Positions 1 through 8,366 of a stretch of DNA of 14,421 bases are shown here, piece after piece. Position 1 is the first letter of the stretch; each line of letters begins with the position of its first letter. This DNA comes from Bondarzewia mesenterica (lineage: Eukaryota > Basidiomycota > Agaricomycetes > Russulales > Bondarzewiaceae). The stretch is taken from positions 8,715-23,135 of the forward strand of contig SGPL01000492.1 in NCBI GenBank assembly GCA_004802705.1, written 5' to 3'. The position numbers and the translations under genes were made by a program. The notes under the pieces were generated by a model, which worked only from the letters and a program-made list of their open reading frames with translations, did not search any database and was not told the origin of the DNA.

Positions 1-110
1 CGNANNGCNCGGACGNNACANGNNGCTNCNNCGNGNNGCCCCGGACGNGNNNNGNGATGNGCNGAGNNANNCNNGAGCGNNGNNGGANGGGCNAGNCNTG
101 NNNTNGAGAG
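1..110. other. Unreadable contig end
   Basis: This stretch is dominated by Ns with scattered G and C and carries no interpretable signal. It looks like the poor-quality tail of a single sequencing read. The minus-strand frame of the neighbouring gene runs into it, so that gene is truncated here by data quality rather than by a visible stop. Confidence 0.85.
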
Positions 111-2113
111 CTTCCTGGTGCTTGCAAATAACAGATTGGACGATCTGAAGTTCGAAAACGTGGCTTGACGGCATGCGGTTGGAGGTGTCGGTTTGCTGTG
201 GAAGCCATGAGCAGGCTCGAGAACCGGAGACTTTGAGCTCCCGGTGAGGAATTCGGGCGCCATCTACAGGTGGGATGGGATGAGGGCCGATGTGCTATCA
301 GATCAACATTTAGATGCAGATCAGAAGCGGTACTGACGTCGGGGAAATAGACGCAGGTAAGGCTCTGTTCGGAGGGAAGGGATGAGGGTGGAGAGACTGT
401 CTGGNCTCAAAAGATGAAAAGAAGTCAAAGATGGTGCATGTGGACGCGAATACCTTAGAACACTGAGTTGCTGAAGCTTGAGTAACTTCGNCGTGATCAG
501 CTGGGTCAGCAGCACGCCACTTCCCTTTCGATGAGGTTGAGAANGANAACATGGGTGTCTCTTCCTCTGTCTCAGTTCTATTCTCATTCCGTTGAAGATA
601 GTAGAATGGCTCAGCCTCGGACGGCCCAGAANCTNTGNTACCGTCGGGGACCACCGACTCCATATTTACTATGGCAGCCAAAGAATGGCCAGACTGCGTG
701 GCAACAATCTCTGGGAGGTTCTGTTTGAGNGCAACGTCAATAGGGTAAGCTTGGAGGTCCGTCGCCAGCTGCTCCAGCTCTGTCAACGCCGATCTCATAT
801 CCGAAGGCAAGNCGCTCGCAGGAAAGTGCAAGCTCNACNTCTTNCCCTCGTCAGCATTGAGTTCCTGTACCAAGANNGCGCCGTCAGAAGTCGTTAAACG
901 CCTGAGNCTGAANCGACGAGGTANGTCCCGATCGAGGGCGCCGGAGAAGGGGTCATCAGAAGGCAAGTGCGAGGACGAATGAGGGGAAGANAATAAGAGC
1001 CTGTCGAGNAGGAAAGAAGCATCGCAGTCAGCGATCAGGTCGGGCTCGTCCATGGCTTCCAGAATATTGAGGTCGTCCGACCGCCTACATCGAGAGGCCG
1101 TCGAAGAGTCTCTGGTAGACAAAAATTTCAAATCGCATAGCTCCTGAGAAGTAACGGGGCCGCCGGCACCAGAACCCGAGACGCCANCGGTACTGCCTGA
1201 GTTATTGCAAGATGTATANNAATCGCGTACCGAGCTGTCTTCTTGTACNACAGTCAGAGGATCTTCTTGTACCGCAGCCAGAGGAGAAGAGGAGAAGTGC
1301 GTAGTTTTGGCAGAAGACGGTGGGGTCGGATATGCTGTCTGACANAACGTCTTCACCTGTGACCCGGCGGTGCACGCTCTTGATGTCAGCAGACCNAAGG
1401 AATGCAGACGAAGTCCGCAGAGTAGATAACTCGCATATAGGATGCCTTGTATAAGANAACGCGCGAGATGACATAGGATATAGGATGTGTGAGGTTGNCT
1501 GAGANGATTTCTGAGCCAGCGGACTGGTGGGCGTCGAGANCTGGAGAGTCAGGTTTGGCCGACCGTTCGGANNCCGCCGTNCCGCTGATTGCCTCGACGC
1601 ANATCCCGGAGCATGGATCGCGTCTGAGGCTACCAGAGAGTATCTTGNTGTGGTATCACCTGTAGCTGAAGGTNGATTANCAGAATACCCTTGAGGCNGC
1701 NCCTCGCGCCGAGGAGTCCTGGAGTGAACGGAGACCACGGGCNGCGATGTAATGCCAGCTGTAGAGTNATCGTGCGAGAGCATGACTGGATAGTTTAGAA
1801 CTGTGAATAATGTAGTAATGGNNCCTGCTGGATGAGCANCGGCTGAGATAGCTGTACTGGAGATTCAGAATCGTCGACTGTGTCAAGGCGGGATCCANCG
1901 TGACCGTTGGGCGGCCNGAGGATTGTCACGACTTGTCATAANGTGANGTCACGCAGCAGAGTCACNGGGACCAGGCGGGTGCCTGCAGCTTCGACCTGGA
2001 AAGCACAATTTCCGACAGGAATCTTCCGAATTGTTTCGATATTCAGGTCCNGACCTTCAAAAATGANCGTTATTCAAAATTTCGGANGTGTGGACAGAAA
2101 CACCAGCACAAAA
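111..2113 (-). CDS. Ser-rich protein, multi-exon, 3' end off the contig
   Basis: No family is recognised. Coding-like minus-strand reading can be followed through several frames. About 2113-1820 reads ...NIETIRKIPVGNCAFQVEAA... then ...GSRLDTVDDSESPVQL..., interrupted by one TGA (near 1935) and one N (near 2067) that looks like an inserted base. From 1783 a second frame begins MLSHD and is Ser/Thr/Pro-rich. It passes near 1410-1360 into a third frame, open to 310, containing AMDEPDLIADCDASF and a helical stretch ALTELEQLATDLQAYP. The change at 1410-1360 fits either a 52-nt intron ending CTGACATCAAG or an indel. Near 455-400 a good 53-nt intron (donor GTATTC, branch-like TTTGAC, acceptor CCAG) would let the frame stay open to the left edge. 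Without it the frame stops at 310. The protein appears disordered. Base calls are poor, so exon edges are tentative, and the exon at 2196-2684 may be its N-terminus. Confidence 0.5.
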
Positions 2114-2195
2114 CAAAAACTCGGTGCATGTGACTGAGACGGACAAAAGAAAACAACTTCAAAAACCACCAGTCCACCAGTCCAAGANANCGTCN

Positions 2196-2684
2196 CTAAT
2201 AGAGCAACCTTGCGACCTCATCGGACGACGAAGAAATTAAAATGAGTGGAGNCTCGTCNTAGAATGATCCCGNGGTCGACCAGNCCTCATCNTGNTCCAG
2301 AATACNCTCGNGACATTGTCGAAGGATACGAAACNCCTCGGGNCCTGGGTGATGTTGAACGACNNCNNGTGCACGCGTCACATNGGAAGAACNACGATCG
2401 NAAACGCGACAGCGCTGCCATTCCAAACAGCGAGNGTAGAAATCACGACGGAGTCGATAACGACGCTCCCATTCGACGTCGCAGATGCGAGGCGCTGCGG
2501 CGGCCTTCTTTGTAAAACCGAAAGCCGACAAANNTCTTGGGGACGTGTGAGGTATCATTGANGGNGACTCGAAAGAGGTATTGNAATTCTGGACTGTGGG
2601 CTGCGCGCGTTCCTTGATCGNCGCGATAGGGAAGGNGGGTTTCGACGAAGATCGATGCTTGGCAGGACTCAGATGATTGGCCAT
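2196..2684 (-). CDS. Probable first coding exon of the gene to its left (unrecognised)
   Basis: A minus-strand frame opens at an ATG in very good context (GGCATGGCC) just after a CCTAG that could be a splice acceptor. It encodes MANHLSPAKHRSSSKP, then a Lys/Arg-containing disordered part, an aromatic and Arg-rich segment (VEWERRYRLRRDFY), and an acidic end with a Ser run (LILISSSSDEVARLLY). The frame stops at 2196. A donor-like GT just before that stop and pyrimidine-rich sequence to about 2120 suggest splicing into the coding-like sequence at 2113. If so, this is the N-terminus of the protein that runs off the left edge. About one codon in seven contains an N. No domain is recognised. Confidence 0.42.
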   Translation of the reverse strand: MANHLSPAKHRSSSKPXFPIAXIKERAQPTVQNXNTSFEXXSMIPHTSPRXLSAFGFTKKAAAAPRICDVEWERRYRLRRDFYXRCLEWQRCRVXDRXSSXVTRAXXVVQHHPXPEXFRILRQCXEXILXXDEXWSTXGSFXDEXPLILISSSSDEVARLLY

Positions 2685-2699
2685 GCCTAGGAAACCCAA

Positions 2700-3499
2700 G
2701 TACGCTGAAGAAGAACAATGAGATGATAATTATGGATAGACGNGGTGATCGTATGGGATTAAAACTCGCCGTACCCGGGCAAAGCATTGTAGTGACAGAT
2801 ACAGCCATATTAAGCTGANGATGATGGTGAAATCTGATCGAGGGTGGGTTGAGAAAAAGCGCCGTCTNTGAGATAACTTGAAGGGCGGGACAAAGCACCC
2901 ATTCNCAATCTCAGCCTTCTTATGCACTCTATTCGAATACAGTCTCTACGGCCCGCTAAAACTTCAATCCATCTAACCAGCAGTCCCTGAATTGAGACCA
3001 ACCGAGTCGTCTCGTTTTGGGAGGAAAGTTGCNTTGGNAAAGATCAGAATCTTACCCACGTCATGTGCTGTCGGAGGGGAAGGATTNGGTGCCCTCCGAG
3101 TCTNTATCCTGTTACAGGAGATTGAGGAGATCTGGGTGAGTAAACANAAGAGTGGCATGCTGGTAAAGAACGTCGGACTGAGATCAAACTTCGATCAATT
3201 TCAATGCCCGCGGCCATCTGATTCTGATTCCGCTTTTCTGGCTGCAATTTTTACACACNCATCTCAATTCGCCCCACACGTCCACTTCGCTAGTATTCTC
3301 ACATCTGGGTGAGTGGTGAATCCANATTGANTGCCAGACAGGCTTNTAAATTATGAAAGATTGACGATTTGAAANGAACGTAAGATGCTACTTGTGGGGA
3401 AACGAACGAAGGATACAAAAGAGTGACATTGGCACATGAGACAGACAGTGCAATAAGATGNGAATCCATCTGAATGCAGCCGCCCANAATAATGGTCAT
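2700..3499. other. Intergenic or untranslated stretch, N-rich
   Basis: This lies between the start of the left-hand gene and the stop of the 574-residue gene, both on the minus strand. Short open frames exist on both strands (for example plus 2992-3312), but their composition is not protein-like and none has a good start plus splice context. The part near 2700-3000 probably holds the 5' leader and promoter of the left gene. No repeat or RNA gene is seen. Confidence 0.5.
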
Positions 3500-5224
3500 T
3501 CAGAAAGACCAGNTGAGGAANATCTCAGGAGATGTTGTGACGGCAGATGTTCTTGAGCCTTGNTGTTTCGTCNTGACAGGACTAGGAGGAGANCGCGCAG
3601 ATGGTAAGGACAAAGGCCTCGGNGGCCCTATCNCCCTCTTCTCTATCTTTCGAGGACTTGACGTGNTGGAAAATATCTTNCGGAAGAAAGAATGCTTGNC
3701 TGGTTTCGATATCGTCGTCGTAGGNGCCACGTCTTCCGANGTTAAATGANCAGGATGTGACTCTTTGAGTTTGAAGATACGAGGAAGGAAAGATCGCTTG
3801 CGAGGGGGGTGGGGGGTNGGNATTTGCGGACGCCGAGAGATCACTTCAGANGCAGATGCACGTTGGAGGAGGGAGGCGGGTTTAGGGGACGTTGGAAGAT
3901 CGGGTTTAGGGCTACTTNCNCCGAAAGCTGACGGCGAAGANAACGCGATGCGCGCATCCTCTGCAGACGTGTCAGTCCATGTCGGCTCAGGCTCGATGAC
4001 TGGAGATGAAAGTGTACAATCAGGACAGGTGCAGATGGAGAAACCTTCGAGGACGGGAGGTGGTTCCACAGCAGACGAAATGGTATCGTTGAAGTTGACC
4101 GCAACGAATGATGTTTCTGTTTCAGAAGGCATAAACTCCTCCTCAGCAGCCAGTGGCAAGTCGACGCGCCCTCGACTGTTCGGGATAGGGGGAGCGAGCA
4201 GCCCGGTTGAAGGTGCAACGGAGAGATCAGCATCAAAGAAGCCGGGAACAGAGTCATCGTGCGCAGTGACGACGATGCTGGGGACCTCGTAGCCATTGAA
4301 TGATTGCTCGTATACCTCTATCTCCAAAATACGTCGACTGATGTCCGAAGAAGACTTAGAGTGGCCGTCTAGACGCGAAGCGATACCCAACATCGAGATG
4401 AGCGACGGAGATGGGTAGCCTGAAAGAGAAAGATCCTGGCTGGCGTACACCGGCTCCAGAACGGGATGAAATGTCGGTGGCGGCTCATTCAATTGCAAGA
4501 CGAAATCTTCGCTATCTAAATCCTTCATCGTGTCAAGCTCCTTCGAGACGGCCATAAGTTCTGCCAAAGGGTCTGAATCTTTGACCTTACTTCGCAAGCC
4601 AGAATGTTGCATTGGTGGAGGCGAGAGAGGTTGCATATTTCGCTCTGAAGGAGGAGCCCCGTAATCCTGTGCTGATGAGGAACCCTTCGATGTAATACCC
4701 GACGAATCTTCACTGCGCTCCGCCGGTGGTAGATCATGAACAGACAAGAACTTAACCTTCCGCACGACAGGATGGACTGATACAGGAGGTTCGAAGGCAG
4801 AGATCGTCGTTGGACTTGTAAGAACGATCCCGGGAACAGTAGAAATGCTTGGGAGGGAGGACGATCCGCGAAGATGAGGTGCCGACTCCTGGACTACAAT
4901 ATCTCGATCGCTGAAGTCCTGCCGCAGTCCAAGCCCAGCCAGTAAGGACATATCCAAGAAAGGATGATCTCCTGTTGCACTGAAGTTGAGACGGGGGAGT
5001 AGACTGCCATACTGAGAGGTAGACACATGCAAATCCTCCCAGCTCGACCCAGCTGAATCCATCAATACTGATTCCTCCTCCCTTCGTTGTGTCGTAATTG
5101 GCGGAGAGGAAAATGCGTAGAAGCGTGTCTTTCCAGGAGCCTTGATAAAGGAAGTGGCCTTGCGAATCCTGGCGGCGGTCGACATCCTAGCGTTTGACCG
5201 ACTAGGCGACTTCTTGAAATCCAT
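3500..5224 (-). CDS. Ser/Pro-rich, largely disordered protein (574 aa), function unknown
   Basis: This is the best-supported long ORF in the window. I start it at 5224 because ACCATGG there is near-ideal context and is followed by a basic N-terminus (MDFKKSPSRSNARM). An in-frame ATG at 5374 would add 50 less convincing residues, and another ATG lies at 5230. Low-complexity Ser/Pro/Thr sequence dominates, with acidic stretches (DTMKDLDSEDF) and a compact CTCPDC motif at about residues 398-403. The last 100 residues are basic and carry two related motifs, RSFLPRIF (about 477-484) and HSFFxKIF (about 511-518), each beside Lys/Arg. They could be docking or membrane-binding elements. There is no signal peptide, membrane segment or enzyme motif. 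Ns begin below about 3970, so the last 160 codons and the stop could shift. A role as a regulatory scaffold is a guess from composition only. Confidence 0.8.
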   Translation of the reverse strand: MDFKKSPSRSNARMSTAARIRKATSFIKAPGKTRFYAFSSPPITTQRREEESVLMDSAGSSWEDLHVSTSQYGSLLPRLNFSATGDHPFLDMSLLAGLGLRQDFSDRDIVVQESAPHLRGSSSLPSISTVPGIVLTSPTTISAFEPPVSVHPVVRKVKFLSVHDLPPAERSEDSSGITSKGSSSAQDYGAPPSERNMQPLSPPPMQHSGLRSKVKDSDPLAELMAVSKELDTMKDLDSEDFVLQLNEPPPTFHPVLEPVYASQDLSLSGYPSPSLISMLGIASRLDGHSKSSSDISRRILEIEVYEQSFNGYEVPSIVVTAHDDSVPGFFDADLSVAPSTGLLAPPIPNSRGRVDLPLAAEEEFMPSETETSFVAVNFNDTISSAVEPPPVLEGFSICTCPDCTLSSPVIEPEPTWTDTSAEDARIAXSSPSAFXXSSPKPDLPTSPKPASLLQRASXSEVISRRPQXXTPHPPRKRSFLPRIFKLKESHPXHLXSEDVXPTTTISKPXKHSFFXKIFSXTSSPRKIEKRXIGXPRPLSLPSAXSPPSPVXTKXQGSRTSAVTTSPEXFLXWSF

Positions 5225-5848
5225 GGTCATTTGACGAAAAAAAGACCCACAGGATTTGAGATGTATAATGAGCGATGGAATGGATTCAAGCGATGGATAG
5301 GGCCCTTTTTTCCCTTGGTAGTAAGAAAGGCAACAAGTACTGGACTCTAAACCATCGTCGCGGTCTGCGTTCAACGTTCAGATCGAAAAGTGTGCAAAAC
5401 TGAAAGCACGAGCATTTTATTACGTAAAATGCATCACCTCTCAAGCTAATAACTTAACTTTCCATACTTACTCCGACTCATCCTCGTTTTTCCTTCACGC
5501 ACTGTGCAATTGTCCTCTGGTGCTCTACATGGACTCTTAAAAGAACAAGCTTAAATTTCAAGCTGACCTGTGATTGCATACTCATGCTGAAGTTTTAGAA
5601 AGTTTTGCCCTTGCCTTGACTGTTCGACCTGGTTCGACATCCTCGACCGACGACTTACGTTTTTGGATCTATACGGTGTGAAAGTGACGCTAACTGGTGC
5701 AACATCTTTCTTAGAGAATTCTACGATGTGCTAGGATTATTTCTTCGGAAACGTATATCAGGGCGCCATCCGGAATATCCCCATCCACGAACCATTCCGA
5801 CGACTCGTCCAATCAACGGAAAGACAAACTAGCCAAAGCACAACTTCA
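5225..5848. promoter_or_regulatory. Divergent intergenic region between the disordered-protein gene and the HSP20 relic
   Basis: This 0.6-kb stretch separates two divergent genes and must hold both 5' regions. On the right, ACGTATATCAG (about 5751-5761) is a TATA-like element roughly 95 bases before the HSP20 ATG. A degenerate run GAAgtTTTagAAAgtTTT (about 5590-5607) has the 5-bp GAA/TTC periodicity of a heat-shock element, but only the first unit matches exactly. On the left, the 150 bases upstream of 5224 remain open in the frame of the 574-residue protein. Confidence 0.35.
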
Positions 5849-6151
5849 ATGTATATTTCTCGCTTCTTCTACGAGTCTTTCTACTGCCTCTCCGACTTTG
5901 ATCGCTCCCCTGACAATAGGGTTCAGCGATGTGGATAGGGCACCTAGTCCAGCATCTTATCCGGCATCTTTAGACCAAGGTATGTACGCACCTTTGCGCC
6001 TACAAGAAACAGTTAATAATTGAATACTTTGGCTAGGATGGATGCCCACGAGAGAAAAGACGCGAAAAACGTAACGACGACGTTCGAACTGCCAGGCCTC
6101 GAGAAAGAGGACGTGCAGATCGACGTGCAGGTTCACGCGCATCTGTGCTGA
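5849..6151 (+). pseudogene. HSP20 small heat-shock protein relic (alpha-crystallin domain, truncated)
   Basis: Exon 1 (5849-5979) starts MYISRFFYESFY followed by LSDFDR, the usual N-terminus of basidiomycete small heat-shock proteins. Exon 2 (from 6037) reads RMDAHERKDAKNV then FELPGLEKEDVQIDV, the opening of the alpha-crystallin domain with its FELPGL..EDV signature. The two are joined by a normal-looking 57-nt intron, GTATGT...CTAG, in the right phase to rebuild RPRMD. Two in-frame TAGs (5936 and 5945) break exon 1, and the residues between FDR and RPRMD look shortened. Homology ends near 6130, followed by a stop at 6149, so the beta-strand core and C-terminal I-x-I/V tail are missing. Intact members are about 150-160 residues and act as ATP-independent cytosolic chaperones. 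This copy cannot make one. No Ns lie here, so the stops are likely real. Confidence 0.85.
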
Positions 6152-6256
6152 TTAGTCCAAATATTCTTGAATAAGGATGCTGAAGCTCGGGCTTGCTTCA
6201 ACTCGAAAGGAGTCGAAAGGTCATTTCGAATACTGCCGAAAGATAGGCGCTCGGAT

Positions 6257-6273
6257 GTACTTAAGTTAAGTAC
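6257..6273. promoter_or_regulatory. 17-bp inverted repeat upstream of the membrane-protein gene
   Basis: GTACTTAAGTTAAGTAC has two perfect 8-bp arms around a single central G. It sits 170 bases before the ATG of the membrane-protein gene and about 105 bases past the end of the HSP20 relic. It could be a dimeric transcription-factor site, but nothing beyond symmetry and position supports that. Confidence 0.35.
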
Positions 6274-6442
6274 TGTAATTGATAACTATGACCAAAAAAG
6301 GAAACAAGGCTGTTCAATAACTTCGGCTGTACATACGCCCACAGGCGCCCAAGGCTCAGCCTCAGCGCTCGCTGTTCAGTGCGTGCCTGCTCGACTTTTC
6401 CTTCCCTTCTTCACGAATCACCACTCCCCCAACAGCCAAACA

Positions 6443-7118
6443 ATGGCTTACCGTGAACCGAAATCAACGAACGAGAGCTATGACCAGAGACTTTTGGCCT
6501 CCGCACCAAAGGTAACCAGAGCAGAGAAACAGGTACGCGGGCCTTGATCTTCGGTGTTTCGTTTATAGTAATTGACAAAGAGCCTGATATCGCGATGGGC
6601 GACTTGTTATAATATCCAACTCGTGTACTTGTGGACGATCACTCTCATTTTCTCTCTCGACTCTTGGAATGGCTTTGTAGGGGGGATACAATGTCGATCT
6701 TCTGGAGGAAGGCCGCAGGCACGGCTCTGCCTCTCCCCCACCTAACGCGAGCCCCGTCTCAGAGCATGGTGGACCGTCTCAAGGCATTATCATGCCTGCC
6801 ACTGCTATTGCATATACCTCGTCGAAACGCCCCTGGTACCGCACCAGAGCTGGCATCATCGGTCTCGTCGTCCTCGCGCTCGTCATCATCGGTGCAGTGA
6901 TCGGCGGAGCGGTGGGTGGGACACGAAGTAATCATCATTCGAGTTCGGTTTCGTCATCGCAGACACAGAGCTCGTCTGCAGCGCCGAGCTCGTCTGCAGG
7001 ATCGGGATCAGTTGGGCAGGGCCAGGCAGCGGGCTCGGTGGGGGTTGGGCAGGGGCAGGCATTCGGGGTGCCATCGACATCCGCTCCTTCGGCCATTTCG
7101 TCCCAGAATGTGGGATAA
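6443..7118 (+). CDS. Small single-pass membrane protein with Ser/Gly/Gln-rich tail (175 aa, two exons)
   Basis: Exon 1 (6443-6532) begins MAYREPKSTNESYDQR after a CT-rich leader and CAAACAATGG. Exon 2 (6681-7118) resumes in phase 0 with GGYNVDLLEEGRRHGSAS. The 148-nt intron starts GTACGC and ends TTTGTAG. It is long for this genome, so a micro-exon or an alternative donor (GTAACC at 6512) is possible. A basic block KRPWYRTR (about 79-86) precedes one hydrophobic helix (about 87-110, AGIIGLVVLALVIIGAV then IGGAVGGT). This is a frequent layout in uncharacterised Agaricomycete proteins. The positive-inside rule suggests N-terminus in the cytosol, with the C-terminal 65 residues in the lumen or outside. 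That tail is Ser-rich (likely O-mannosylated) and contains two GSVG(V)GQGQA repeats. The stop is TAA at 7116. No signal peptide is visible. Function is unknown. Confidence 0.7.
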
Positions 7119-7780
7119 ATTGTGGTTCCTACATCTGTGGCTGGGGAATTGGGAGGCGCGTCAACGCATCTATGCCGTTGTTTCACTTTCGACATGCGGA
7201 TAGGTGAAGTATCGAAATATGGGGCTGGCGCAGTTGGACATTGCTAATCTAACGTTATACCTCTGTGGAGCTATCTGTGCCAGGGATGATGTCCACTCTA
7301 TGCTTCTTATATGCCTCGCTAACGACAACCATCTCTTCTATTATATGTATGTTGTTCACTTTCGTCTCTTCATACCAGGCTGGGAAAAAGTTATTTTGTG
7401 TGTTCTGGCTCGCATTCGGGCTTCCGTTTTCTCGTCCGTGTGCCATGGGAAGAATCTCGTAATGCTATTTTGAGCACTTGAATGACTTGCAAAAGGAAGA
7501 ATCCTTTCCATTTGTGAGTATCGTTTGTCAAAGTCAAGAGACTCGTCAGATATACTAAGTACTGTGATGCACCAATCAAGGAGAATCAAGCTTGAAGCCT
7601 CTTGAAGCCAACTTGAAGCTCTAGCTTGTAGTCCCGGTCTGCGGCCCGTGAACGTTTTGACCGGCCCGGATTCAAATATTCAGCCGTTACGAATCTTCTG
7701 CACGCTCTGCCACAATCATTTCAGCGAAATCTTTGTTGACGTCGCGCCCAGCAACAACTCTTCTCAGACTTTGATATGAC
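7119..7780. other. Non-coding stretch after the membrane-protein gene
   Basis: This holds the likely 3' untranslated region followed by AT-rich sequence. Short frames exist on both strands but none looks like protein. The only patterned element is the cluster of TCAAG/CTTGA units at 7576-7619, listed separately. No obvious AATAAA signal was found. Confidence 0.5.
7576..7619. repeat. Cluster of TCAAG / CTTGA units at 10-11 bp spacing
   Basis: TCAAG occurs at 7576 and 7586, and its reverse complement CTTGA at 7591, 7601 and 7612. The middle two join as the perfect 10-bp palindrome TCAAGCTTGA (7586-7595). The three CTTGAAGC copies start 10 and 11 bases apart, about one helical turn. This could be an array of protein-binding sites or simple local slippage. 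Confidence 0.4.
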
Positions 7781-7930
7781 ACTGTCTTTAAGCCATTGAC
7801 ACGAACGCTTGGGTCTACCTTTTGCCTCCTTTTTGCCTCTCTTGCACGATTTCTCTGGCTTAATCAAGTTCTCTCCCACTTTCTGCCTCTTCCTCATCCA
7901 TGGTCGACGACGCCCTGCGAACTCGATCAT
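7780..7930 (+). repeat. Duplicated gene-start-like segment, left copy
   Basis: The T/C-rich stretch here includes TTTTGCCTCCTTTTTGCC, TTGCACGATTTCTCTG and CAAGTTCTCT. It recurs in the same order at 12820-12975, roughly 5.04 kb to the right. It ends in CATCCATGGTCGACGACGCC, where an ATG opens a short frame (MVDDALRTRSSC). The right copy has ATAG in place of ATGG. The layout, pyrimidine-rich leader then ATG, resembles a duplicated promoter and first exon. A donor-like GTATACG follows at 7946. Confidence 0.6.
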
Positions 7931-8058
7931 CCTGCGGATCCAGTGAGGTATACGTATCGATGTCATCGGGCACACAACACATAGTATCAATTCAAGGTCC
8001 GCGCCGTCTCCTCACGACTCCCCTCTAATTGTTCGTTCTCCCGTCATCCATCGTCTTC

Positions 8059-8366
8059 ATGACCAGCAAGAAAGCGCCTTCACAGAATGATGTCCCGCCT
8101 TTGCCAGACGTGCTTGCCGACCTGGCCATGGGGGCCTGGATTCGCTGTATGAGGAGGTCGAGGCTGAATTCGTCAGCCTGGGTCGCAAGCTCTTCAAACC
8201 GTTCAACNCCGAGGCGCAAGATACTTTCGACCGCTGTGATTTCACCCGTCGAAAACCGTGGTGGGCAACCGCACCTCTCTCTCTCGCTCTTTTTTCATTC
8301 GTTCTCCAGGCCTTTGTGCGGCTCTTTCCTACTCCAACTTTGACAAAGGTATCTGATCGGCTCTGA
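8059..8366 (+). CDS. Small gene with an apparent one-base frameshift, possible C-terminal membrane anchor
   Basis: The ATG at 8059 opens MTSKKAPSQNDVPPLPDVLA then DLAMG. At the G5 run 8130-8134 the coding-like reading moves to another frame: GLDSLYEEVEAEFVSLGRKL then FKPFN and EAQDTFDRCDFTRRKP, an amphipathic, charged segment. One extra G would join the two frames, so this is either a homopolymer error or a true lesion. The second frame continues through WWATAPLSLALFSFVLQAF, a 20-residue hydrophobic stretch, to a stop at 8364. That hydrophobic part also looks like an intron end (CTCTCTCTCTC...TTCTCCAG at about 8310). If a 52-nt intron is removed there, the frame ends at 8341-8343 without the anchor. 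No family is recognised. The gene lies just right of the duplicated segment and may share a history with it. Confidence 0.42.

Noticed and set aside
2992..3312. A 106-codon plus-strand open frame
   Set aside because: It has no protein-like pattern or splice context, contains several Ns, and overlaps equally open minus-strand frames.
3765..4292. A 175-codon plus-strand open frame
   Set aside because: It is fully antisense to the better-supported 574-residue gene, and its composition mirrors that gene's codons.
5620..5660. GGTTCGACATCC resembling a tRNA B box
   Set aside because: The flanking arms do not pair into a T stem, and no A box or acceptor stem lies at the right distance.
6267..7565. 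TAAGTACTGT present on both sides of the membrane-protein gene (6267 and 7556), like a target-site duplication
   Set aside because: Matches of 10 bases are expected by chance in a window of this size. There are no terminal repeats or transposase, and the first copy overlaps the palindrome.
7721..7990. Minus-strand frames with similar Lys/Arg-rich peptides here and at 12798-13031
   Set aside because: The peptide similarity comes from the duplicated T/C-rich DNA read backwards. The plus-strand reading (pyrimidine-rich leader then ATG) explains it better.
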